Shown one piece after another: positions 28,301 through 40,300 of a DNA stretch of 64,000 nucleotides (positions within the stretch are counted from its first letter, which is position 1; each line of letters begins with the position of its first letter). A model generated the notes under the pieces. It was not told where the DNA came from. It did not search any database and saw nothing but the letters and a program-made list of their open reading frames with translations. The DNA comes from Clostridia bacterium (GTDB lineage Bacteria; Bacillota; Clostridia; Christensenellales; CAG-138): the NCBI GenBank assembly GCA_017394835.1, contig JAFPXD010000040.1:60781-124780 (forward strand), in the 5' to 3' direction. Both the position numbers and the translations under genes were made by a program.

Positions 28301-31300
28301 TCGGGCTCGGCCTCGGTTGCTTCGGTGGTCTCGGTGTTATCGGGAACACCGGCCTCCTGTGCGTGAGCGGAAGAGGCATTCAGCATGGCGTTGATATCGA
28401 CGCCCGCGGCTTCGGCGCCCGCGATAACGGCTTCGACCACAACGGGTGTCTCATCCTTCTTAGCGTCCTCAACGGGTTCGGGTACGTTGATCTCGAGCTC
28501 GCCTTCGAGCTTGTAGAGCTTGAAGCTCAGGTCGCCGCCCGCCTTGCCCATGCTCGTGGTGAACTTCGCGGTATCGCCCGTTACGAAGGAGAGGAAGCGG
28601 TAACCTTCGCTGTCGGCGCCCTTGTCGAGACGCCCGTCGGAGGTGTAATGCCACAGGTAGGCGACGGATACGGGAGCCAGGAACTCGTTCTCATCAAGGC
28701 CCATGTACCTGCCGGCCGCCGTATTGTGCAGAGTGTAGCCGGTGGATTTGGTGCCGGAAGCGTTCCAAAGGATGTTCGCTGCAACAGCGGAGGATACGGT
28801 CAGAGTGCCGTTATCGTTGACGGTGACCGCAACGGGGGCAAGGTAATGCCCGCGGGAAACGGCGAAGTTGCCGACCGCATAACCGGTCCTGCCGTTTATG
28901 GAGCTGTTGGCGACGATGATGTAAGCACCGCCCCTCTCGAAATTATCGACGAGAGTGTAGGTCACGGTGACGTCGGGAACTCTTTCGGGCTCGGGCTCGG
29001 GATCGTTCTCGGCAGCCTTGGGCTCGGGAGTCTTCTGCGGCTCGATAATATCGGGAACGTCAACGCCCGCGGCCTCCGCGCCGCTCACAACGGTCTCAAC
29101 TATCGCGGAACGGTTGGGAGTTTCCTCGGCGGGTTCGGCAGCGTTCTCGGCGGGAGCTTCCTCTATCGCATCGATATTGGAAACGTCAACGCCCGCAGCC
29201 TCCGCGCCGGAGATAACGGACTCGACCACAACGGGACGGGTATGAGTGGTCTCATTGCCGGTCTCGGTCACATTAGAGGTAATGTTGAGGCTCTCAACGT
29301 CAACGCCCGCGGCCTCCGCGCCCGCTACGACCGTCTCAACGATCACGGTGCGGGTGGGAACGATTTCGGGCTCGGTGGGTTCAATGATGGTGACGGGAGC
29401 CGTCGGCTCGTTCACCTTAATCAAATCGTCGGGCGCGTTCTTGAGACCACCATTTATAGGAGTAGGCATGATCGAAGGAGCGAATTCTGCTGCATTATAG
29501 TCTCCGGCATAGTACATCCATACCTCAAATGCAGTCGAGCTCGATGTCATCCAACGGTAATAAGGGGTTGAAGTTCTATAATACAGCTTCCGGCCATTAG
29601 TGTCCTCAAGATAGAACCTGTTACTTCCGGCGCTTACAAGTTTAATGTTATAGCCAGTTGTATTTGCATATCCATTATAGTTTGAACCGGATTGGTTGGA
29701 ATTCATATAGAGGTTAGTATATTGATAATTATTCAAATAAACATAACCGCTAGTGCTTCCGGTTCTTGAATACCAAAGTGCGCTATTATACAGACCATCA
29801 TTCGTTGCAGATCTGGTCAAGTTACCTGCACTGCTCGGAGCAGCAACAGCATACTCATAAGTTGTATTGGAAGGATCAATGAAGCAATACAAACGATCAA
29901 CAACAAATACTCCGGAAGTATCTTTGATAAAATACTCTCCATACCAGTGAGCATATAGAGTTATATCTCCGGTAACCTGATCAGTAGAAGTAATCTGAGT
30001 TCCGCCGTATTCCTGAGTGAACCAACCATAGAAAGTATACTCATTATCGGAATAAGTCGGCTCGCTATTGAACCCGTTTACATTGCCGTACTGAGTACCG
30101 CTTGCAACGCCGCTGGTCGAAGATACACCGGTAAGCGTACCGCCGTTGGCGTCGAATGTAACGGTATAGCCGGAGGGCGTCGGCGTAGTGGTGGGTGAAG
30201 CAGTCGGTGTCGCCGTAGGCTGAGCCGTCGGCGAAGTACTGCCCTGCGTCTGCGAATAGAGCTGAACGTAGCTGATGCTCGTTGTCTGGCTGGTAGGAGC
30301 GTAGCAGAAGTTGGTGTTGCCGTTTACGGTATCTTTGTAGGAAGCGTACTTATAACCGGTTCCATAAGGATACTTCAGAGTATGATCCGAACTCGTCCAT
30401 ACCCAGCTGGGATACGTGCTATTATCCTTCGGATACATATCCGCATCGGTACCGGAAGTATAAACTCCGAGATAACGACCGCCCTTGGTGCTGGTGATCG
30501 AACCGCCGTTCACAGAGGAGAAAGTCCACGTACAATCGGCAAGATCTGTAGTCCAGTCGGAACAGCCAACAACGTTATTGCCGCTCATAACGGCTTCCGC
30601 CACATAACCGTAATAAACATTGCTATAGACGTAGCAGTAATTATTACTTGAAGTTACGGGGTTGGGACAATAGTTCATGATGAGGTATACATCATTGCCC
30701 ACCTTAAAGCCGATCAGGTACTGTTCCCCGACAACGATGTCGTTAACGGGATACCATACTACCTGTTCGACCTCCCACTGCGCATACAGCGTGGTGTTCG
30801 CAGTAATGGTGAGGGTATCGCCGGGAGCGTAGCTCGTGCCGGAGCCATTCGCCGCAGTGTTCCAGCCGGTGAAGGTATAGCCATTGCGCGCGAGGGTGCC
30901 CTTGCCCGCAACGGTCACAGTGTCGCCGGATTCATAGGTGCCGCCGGTGGGAACGATACCGGTGACGTCACTACCGTTCTTATTATAGGTAAGGGTATAG
31001 GTGGTGACGGCATTCTGCTGCCACTGCGCATACAGCTTGACGTGATCGTTAAGCGTGATGGTCGCGCCGGGAGCATAGGAGGTGCCGCTGCCATCGGGCT
31101 GAGTGTTCCAGCCGGTGAAGGTATAACCCGCACGGGTGAAGGAGAAGTCGGAGTTGACGTTCGGCTTCACGGTCGCGGTGATGGGATCGTTAGCACTCGC
31201 CGCGCTGTAGGGACCGTCGTTATAGAGCTGGCCGGTGCCCTCGTTCGGGTAGTAACGTACGTAGAACTGCCTGTCGCCCGTGGTGGAGTAGGTGGGCTCT

Positions 31301-34300
31301 GCATAGACGGGAGTATAGGCGTAAACGTCATCCTCCTCGATGGAATACTCGATGAGATCGCCGTTATCGTCATACGCGGGCAGATCGTTCCAGGTGTAGG
31401 TCCAGCCGTTATCAGCACTCAGTATAGCGTACTTACCGGTGGGCTGGCCGTTCGCATACAGGCGGACGATTATGGACTCGGGACGGAGCATGTACTTATC
31501 ATTCTCATCATCCCAGGACTTGGTAACAGTCGCCTTCGCGCCGGTGGAGGTCTCCTCCTCAACGGGCTGATCGGGAGCCTGGATAACGGGCTTATCGTAA
31601 GGATCGTTCTGAGTCTCGCTGCCGATGTTATAGGTCACGCGGGAGGCCGCATCATTCGACCAGTAGCCCATCTTATTGGAGCTCGAGGTGTTGCCGGGGT
31701 AATCGGTGCCTTCATCACCGACGTTATGCGCAACGCCGTTATTCTCCGCCAGATACGCCGCCTGAGTTACGGTGACGTTGAAGGACACCGTGAACACATA
31801 GCTGGGATCGGCAACGAATTCGGGATTGAATTCGACCTCTACCGTACCGGTGGAGGAGGTGGGCACCGCACTCGTATCGCCCTCCGTATAGGAGACGCGC
31901 CTTATGTAGTCCCTGCCGTCAACGGTATCACCAGTCGCAACGCCGCCAACATAGACAGGCGCATTATTGACGATGTGGCCGTTTTCGTAAATAGTCGCTT
32001 CCTCATAGATGGGATCGCCGGTCACGGAGTCCGTGCCTATCTCGCGCTTCATGGTGACCTTAAGGTCAGCGTCCGCAGAGTAATAGCGAACGTACTTGGA
32101 GAGCGCGTCGGTTATGACTATGGAGGAAGGATAGATCTGCGCCTTGAGCGCGGCAAGCAGCCCCTCATAATCGGTGGCACGGAGCGCGACCGCGGAGGAG
32201 TTGGGATCGCCGTTCTTGGCGTAGTAGTTAAGAACGTTGGTATCGAAGGAGGTGCCGAAGCCGACAGACTCGGTATGCACGGCGGGGAACGCGGCATGGA
32301 ACCAATCGTAAGTCGCTTTGGCGCCCGCGGCAGTCTCCGCATTGATGGAGGACTGGGTGCCGTTACCGTAGCGGCGGCCTGCGGTGTGGTTAGTCGTATT
32401 GACGCCGTTGCTGACGTCGATCCAGAAGGAAGGCTCGCCATCCGAGAGGAAGATCATCAGCTTGTTGGTGTCATCGGTATAGACCTGCTCCCAAGCCTCG
32501 CCCGCGAGCAGCAGCGCCGCGGAGTAGTCGGTGCCGAAATCGGTGGGAGCGGTGATGTAGCCGCTCTGAGGCACGGACGCGTCGCGGCCCCAACCGCGGA
32601 TGAGGTTGGAATCGAGGCTGTAATCATAATTGGCGTCGTTCTGGTGGCCGTTTGTCCTCTGGCCGCCGAAGCCGATCATGCAGATGCGGTTCTTGCCGTC
32701 ATTCGCGGAAAGGAACTCGGCAAGCAGACCGTCGTTATCGTTCGGCCCGAAGAGGACGCGGTTGACGGCGTCAATACGAGTCATGCCATTGCCCGCGCTC
32801 TCGTTCATGGAGTTGGAGCGGTCAATGATTATCATCAGGTCGCAGCCCTTGTTCTGCTTACCGGACATATCGAGATACAGGCGGTAGATATCCTCAAGAG
32901 CTTCGCCGGAGAGGGTATCATCAACATCGGTATCGGGATTGGCACTGCCGTCGCCCAGCCAGTCGATGACCTTACTGTTATGGAAGTTGGTATCGGGCTT
33001 CTCCTCGCCTTCGACCGTTACCTGCACTACGGGGTGATCGTAATGCTCGACCACGTCATGACCGAAGGTATAGGATACCGTCGCGTCATGGTTGGAACGG
33101 AAGCCGGGCATACCGGAACTGGTATGGTTATTGTTGGAGATGCCCTGCGCGTTGTAGCTGTAATCGGTGCCGGGATCGCCGATGTAATCGCCGGTATCGG
33201 TAATTCCCTCGGGGCAGTAGAGGTTGAGCATGGAGTCAACATACGCCTTGGTGGGGTTGGTCTCATCCGTGAGCAACTCATAGTTATCAAGTATGAGCTG
33301 ACCGTCCTGATCGAAGAGATGATAGGTATTGCCGCCTACCGTGAAGGTGGGATCGGTCCTGACCCATGCATCGTAAACAGCTATCTTCGCCTGCTTCGCG
33401 GCCTTCGCCTCATCGGAGACGTGGACGTTGAAGGAGAGGGTATATCTGTAATCGGGATCGATTATGAAGCCGTCAACGAACTGCAGCTCGATCTTGCCGT
33501 TGCAGACCGCGTCGGGATGCGCCGCCTTCTCATCGGCGGTCATCTCATTCCACGGGGTGTACTTCGGGTAGCCGGGCTTGATGACGCCCTGACCTAACGT
33601 CTGGATGCCGCCTTCGCTTTCCTCATAGAGCACGACGATCTCACCCGTGTTCTTGTTAACGCTGGTGACCTTTATATCGCCGCCCAGCGCGGGATTGAAC
33701 TCGACGTACTGGCTGAGGTAATCGGTGACTACCATGTTGGAAGGCGAGGTCATCATATTGAAGTATTCAAGCAGCTCGGCGCCGCTCTCAGCAACGTAAG
33801 CCTGACCGGAGGTGGAAATCGCCTGAAGGACCTCCCTAGCGTTCTCAATAACGGTGGAGTTCGTATTGAACATGACGCCGTACATGGGCACGTTGGGGAA
33901 GGCAGCCTTGAAGGAGTTCGCCGCGTTGATGGAAGCGGTCTTCGCGTTGGCGACATTGGTCGCATTGGAAGACAAGCCGGTGCCGCCGCGCTCGGTATCC
34001 GATATGAGCCAGTAGGTAGGCTCGCCGTCGGAAAGGAATATGACTATCTTATTCTGATGCGGGGAAGTCTGCAGCACCTCACGCGCAAGACGGAGACCCG
34101 CCGCGTAGTTGGTGCCGGTATCATTCCTTACGTTGAGATCGACGTCGAAATCGGTATTCGACCAACTGTGAACGACCTGTGCGTCATACAGATAGCTGTA
34201 CTGGACGCTGGTCTTCTGATTGACGGTGAAGGTATCGCCGCCGTTGTAGATCATCCTGAAACCGGTGGTGTAGCTCGAGCCGTACTGGAGATAATAGCTG

Positions 34301-37300
34301 TAGCCGTAAAGCTTGATCTTGTTGTCGGAAAGGGTGAAGTTTGTGACGTAATCTGTATTGGTCAGGTAAACATCGTAATACGAACCTGAATTATTGACCA
34401 ATATATTTCTTCCCGTCTCAACGTTCGAGAAATAGATGCCGTTACCGTCCGAAGGTACGCGAACCGACCACCACTGCCTATGATCGGTGGGATCGGGAGC
34501 AACGCGGCTTATGTTGCCGTTATCCTGACTGCCGCTTCCCATATCCGCAAGGGCGTTGCTGCCGGTATAGAGCATGACAGCCGTTTCGTTCGTGAGCGTG
34601 GTAACGGTATTCCAGCTCGCCGCGGGGAGCCTGGGATCCGGCTCGCCGCCGAACTTGATGACCGCAGCGGAGTTGTTGCTCTTATTGGTGGTGGTGTTCC
34701 AGTTGGCGTTCAGGAACCTGTTGATAATACCGTTCTGACCGTTGAGGATGCTTTCGACTATTGCCTCGCGGGACTGACCGGCCGCGGGGTTAGAGGTGCC
34801 GTCAACGCCCCCCAGCATGGAGGCGGAAACGTCAACGATGACGAGCAGGTCGTAAGGCGTGCTGAACTCACCCGACCAGTCAAGGTAGAGACGGTAATCG
34901 TCCTCACCGGAGAAGTCGGTATCGGGATTATCCTCACCGTCGCCAAGCCAGTCGATGACCTTTGCCTTATCGAAGTTCTCGACCGTGGTCTCACTGCCGG
35001 AGGAAGCTTCGACCTGGACTACGGGGTGATCGTAGTAATCGGTAATATCCTCACCGCCGAGGGTCAAGGAAACATAGGCTTCATCATTGGAGTGGAAGCC
35101 GGGCATGGTGGAGCTCGTTGTGTTATGGTTGTTGTAGGTAACGCCGCCCTGCGTGCCGGTGTAAGTGAAGTCGGTGCCGACGTCGCCCGTCACGCCCGCA
35201 TAACCGGTCGAATCGCCTTCGACGTTATGCTCGATATTATACGCCTTCTCGTTTTCGGCCGTCTTAGTGGTCGTGACGTTGAAGGAGACCGTATAATCAT
35301 AGGTAGGATCTACAACGAAGCCGTCAACAAAGTTAACGGTGATGGTACCGGTGGAAGCGGTGGGCTCCATCGAGGTATCGCCGGGAGTATAGACCACGGA
35401 CTGGATTATGCCCTGACCGGTCGCGGTAATGCTGCCGTTCTCATAGAGCACCTGGATCGCACCCGTGTTCTTGTTGACGCGGGTGACCTTCAGCGCGCCC
35501 GTTGCGGGGTTGTAGCTGACGTACTTGGAGAGCGTATCAACTATCTTGACGTCCGAGGGATAAATGAACGAACTCAGAGTATTGAGCAGCGCCTGATATG
35601 CGCCGGTGTTGTCAGACTCGATCGTTGCGGCGACGCCGGTATCATCGATATAGTTCAGCGCACTCATATCAAGGGGTCGGAACGCCTTGATGTAGCTGTA
35701 GCCGTATGACGTATTGGCCCACGTGTTCGACGAACTGACGTAATACTGCAGATAGCCGGTATTCGGATCCAGCCTGAAGAGCGTCGCTGAAGACGAACTC
35801 GAAGTAGTGCTGAAGGAGCTTCCGTTGTAATACAGATAGCTTCCGCTGCCGTTACGGGTGCGCAGATAGGCATAGCCGCTGGATTCAACGCAGTAGTACC
35901 ACGTGCTGTTGTTTGCTATGGTAAGATTCGTTCCGGAGGTATTCCTGAATGTATAGGCAAACCCGGGGGAGAAGGAAATCTCCTGGTTCATCGCACTGCC
36001 GAACAGCAGAGCTCGGGTGGTAACGGTAGGACAAGCCGAATGGAATACATCCCACGCCAGCTTGGATTCATAGATGGATCCGTTTTCACTGGTACCATGG
36101 AGGTTGCTGTAAGTCGTTCCGCCTGTACCGCCGCGATCGCCGTTGCTCTTTACCCAGTAGGTAGGCTCACCGTCCGAGAGGAAGATCATCAGCTTGTTCG
36201 GGTTGGTGGAAGACGCCCACTTCTCCTGAGCCTTCAGGAGTCCTGCCTCGTAGTTGGTACCGGTGTTTTCCTGAACGTTCAGATAGAAGGCATTGTAATT
36301 GCGGCCCCAGTCACGAGGTGCTGCGGAATCGATCTCATAGCTGTAGGAAGCGAGGTTTGCTTTTCTGCAAGTAAACGTGGTAGAGTAAGTACTAATTATG
36401 TATCCGTACGAAGAATCATAGTATACATAATACTGCGAAGTTGCGGTGGTGGAAACATATAGCCTGTTGTTATATAACCTTACACCACAGCCATATTCAG
36501 AATCAGTGTACAGACTATAGGAACTGTTAAAATTAAGCGCGCGACCGGTGGCAACGTTCTTTAGGTAGAAGTAGCCTGAACTCTGGCTCTCGAGAGCTAC
36601 CCATTTAGCATAATCGGTAAGGCTCGAGGTAGGAGTGATAGAGGTTCCGCTGGTGCTGGCAGCCATATAATAACCGCCATAAGTAAGCGTGTAGATACCG
36701 CCCGCGGTAAAACCGGTTGCACTCGACCACGAAGAGATATCCATCCTCTCCTCGGGCTCGCCGCCAAAGGTGACTATGGAGATACGGTTCTGGGGGTTAG
36801 CATCAAGGAACGTCTTAATAAGACCGGCGTCGCTTCCGTAACCGTTCAGAACGTACTCGACCAGTGTCTCACGGCTGGGGTTGCTGGTGGTCGCGGTAGA
36901 TCCGTCGGGAGCGTAAAGCATCGATGCGGACCTGTCGATGACGAGCATCAGGTCGTAGGGCTTGGAGAATTCGCCCGTCCAGTCGAGGTACAGGCGGTAC
37001 GTGTTATCGCCGGTAAGCTGGGTATCGGGGTTGGGATCGCCGTCGCCGAGCCAATCGATGACCTTATTGTGCTCGAAGGTAGCGTCCTGAGCGGGAGTGG
37101 GGGTATCGGACTGCTCAGTCTGAACGACGGGCTTGGAGTATTCCTCAAGGTAATAGCCGCCCGCGATCTCATAGCTGACTTCCGCGGAGGTATTGGAATA
37201 GAAGCCGGGCTTAAAGGAGCTCGTCGTATTTGTGCCGTAGTCGGTATTGTAACCGCCGGTCATACCGCCGTAGCCCTGGTTGGCTGTATACTGATCTTTG

Positions 37301-40300
37301 GCGTACTGATTGATCTTTACGTTGAAGGAAACCGTGAATACCTCATCCGACTGGAGAAGATAATCATCCTTAAGATCAAGCTTTACCTGACCGTTCTCAA
37401 ACGCGCAGGATTCGATAATGCTCGAACCGGCGGTGGTGGCGGAGCCGTTCTGCCAGAGGACAGTGGTGACGCCGTTTTTGGTCATCGTGACCTTAAGGGC
37501 GGGGTTATCGGTGTTGTAGTCTACGTATTCGCTTAAGGTATCGGCGATCACAACGCCGCGGGGCATCGTGGCCGAGAGGATAGCGTTTTCAAGTTCCTCG
37601 GTGTTGGTCGCCTCATAGAAGGCGCCATTGCCGCGGCTCGCGATGGACTGCAGATAATCCTGCAGGAAGTGCGAATCCGTCGCGGGGTTATGGAAAGCGA
37701 TGGAGTTGAACTGAATATTGGAATGAGCGGCCTTCGCTGCGTTTACGACCTCGCGAATAGCCTCATACGTGGGATCGCTTACGGTGATGGCGTTATCGTC
37801 GTCGCTCGCCTGACCGTTGCCGAGACGCGCGGTAGCCGACTTGCTCGCAAGAGCAAAGGTGGGCGAACCGTCTGAAAGGAATATGACCAGCTTGCGGCGG
37901 CCGTCGTTTGCGATCAGCGAACTGCTCAGCATATCGTCCAGTCGGTACAGACCCGCGCAGTAGTTGGTGCCCGCGCCGCTTTCGACCTTATTGGGATTGA
38001 TCGTGGTCTGGGATGTAGTCGTGGGCCTTGACCAATCGAGCAAGACGGAGGAATCTACCTTATATATAGGGGACTCGCTGGCGTTCTCGTCGCTGCCGAA
38101 GGTCACGATGGCGATCTTGTTATAGGGGTTGGCGGTAAGCAGAGTGTTGACAAAGCCGTTGCCCGAATTGTTGACGCCGTTCAGGAAGTTGTTCATAGCC
38201 CTGATACGGGAGATGGCTTTTACACTAACCGTATAAGAAGTTGAACCGGACGAACCGAGCGTGAAACCGCTTGAGTAGTTTACGAATACCTGGGTAGAAT
38301 ACGAGCTGTCCGAAGAACTTGCGTTACACCACATTACAAGATAACCGTAGGCGTTGATCCTAAACAGAGAAGAATATCCGTAAGAAGTAAGACCAAAACC
38401 GCTGCCGGACGAAGAGTAATCGTATCCGAGATACTTCTCGGTTGCAGGGTTCCACAAACGGAAGCAATTGGTATAAGTTCCGTCCTCGGTAACATACCAG
38501 CGCTGATACTGGCTCGTTTCATCCAGTGCCGCCCTTGTGACAGTTGTTCCGCTGGAGGGCGCAGTAAGCGCATAGGATGTGCCCATCCTCAAAATAATAC
38601 CGGTATTATCGGTCAGTACCGAGGTGCTGAAGGTCTCGCCTGCACCGGGAGCCATATCGGAATCCTCCATGGAGGAGGAGAGGTCGACTACGAAGAGGAT
38701 GTCGACGGGTTCCTGCCTGCCCTGTACGTCGAGATAGAGGCGGTAATCGTCCTCAGTCGGGGAAGCAATGCCGGCGTCGCTGTTTGCGTCTCCGTCGCCA
38801 AGCCAATCTATCTGCTTCTTATGGGAAAGCAGAGGGGCAGCGGGATCGACAACTTCCTGCTTGTGGAGATAGATGGTGAAGGAGGATGTCTTGGTGGTGG
38901 AAGAGCTTGCCCACGCCCTTACGAATACGCCGTAATTGGACGCGCTCGAGGAGGAGGTCACGCCGACAAGATCTTCTTCTTCACCATATTTATCGAGATC
39001 GTCCTTCATGAAGAACTGTGTCGCGGTAGAGCTGGTGCCAACCTTCCTGTAGGATGAGATCGTTCCGCCGTAATCACCACTGCGGGTGTAGTAAAGGCTG
39101 TAATAGTCATCATGCACGGCAGTATGGGTACCGAACGAATACCCGGAGGAGGACATTCCGTCTTCCCAGAGGTAGAAATACCTTGTGATGCCGTATTCGG
39201 AACTTGATGCGCCAACGCTGAAGGCGTCCGCTCTCAAATAACTGTCGCTGCGAGCAGAAACCTGCCACTGGGCGTTATCGGGAATGAAGAGAGGATAACC
39301 GTTGGAACCCGCGATAACGGGATAATTCTCAAGGAAGTCGGAGAATGTGCCGGTCGCGCCGACGGCCTTATAGGTATAGGAACCGGAGGAGCCGGTGCGC
39401 CTAACAATGGCATAAACGTTGCCGACTGTAAACGTGCTTGCGGTAAACGGAGTCCAAGTCGCGGTGCGGCCGGACTGAACGTCGATCTGCTCGGAGTAAC
39501 CGTGAGGCACTCCATATTCAAGATGATAATTGTTGGCGGCGGTAAGGCCGGTAAATGCGTAAGTCCAGTTATTGGAGCTGTTAAGGACCGCGGTCTGAAC
39601 TTCGGTGGCGCCGCGGAGAAGCCTTACGGTAACGGAGATGCTGCCGTAAGAATTGTCGTCATCATCCCAAACGATATGGGCGATAACGGTATCGGTGCTG
39701 GTATCGGCGTCTACCACGCCGCGCTGTATGAAGATGGGCTCGGGCTCCTCGGTGGGTTCGGGGACCTCGGTGGAGTCGGGCGCATCGGTAGCCGCGGGCT
39801 CATCGGTCGCCCTGACGTCGCCGGGCTCAGCGGTCTCTTCGGGCTCTTCGGAGGGAACGGGGGTATTATCAATATAATCGGAGTTGAGAACGGAGGTATG
39901 GACGTAACCTAAGATCCAGTTGTTATCGACGGTCATTACGGTCTCGCCTACGGCGCCGTCCATATCGCCCATTACGAAGCGGACGGTGCGGCGGGCGGGA
40001 GCCTCTTCGACTCTGCTGCCGGTGGAGGTGGTAATGAGATCGGCGCCGCGGTCGTCATAGACGTCGGCAATGATGCCGAGCTTATCGGCGGAGCCGTCGC
40101 CATCGGTATCGAGAAGGATTATATCGCCGGGGAGAGGCTCACCGGAGGTCTTATCTATATAATTGCTGTTGACGCCGGCAACAAAGGCTTCAACGCCGGC
40201 ATTGGGAGCGAGAACGGAGGCGGGGACGTTGGAGTAGTTAAGGCAGAAGGAGACGAACATCGCGTTCCACGGAGCATAGGGGCTGCCGTACCACGCGCCG

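Noticed and set aside
31042..33597. 851-codon plus-strand frame opposite the adhesin
   Set aside because: It is antisense to the VWA-coding region, has no ribosome site or recognisable domain, and follows from the GC-biased third positions of the real gene.
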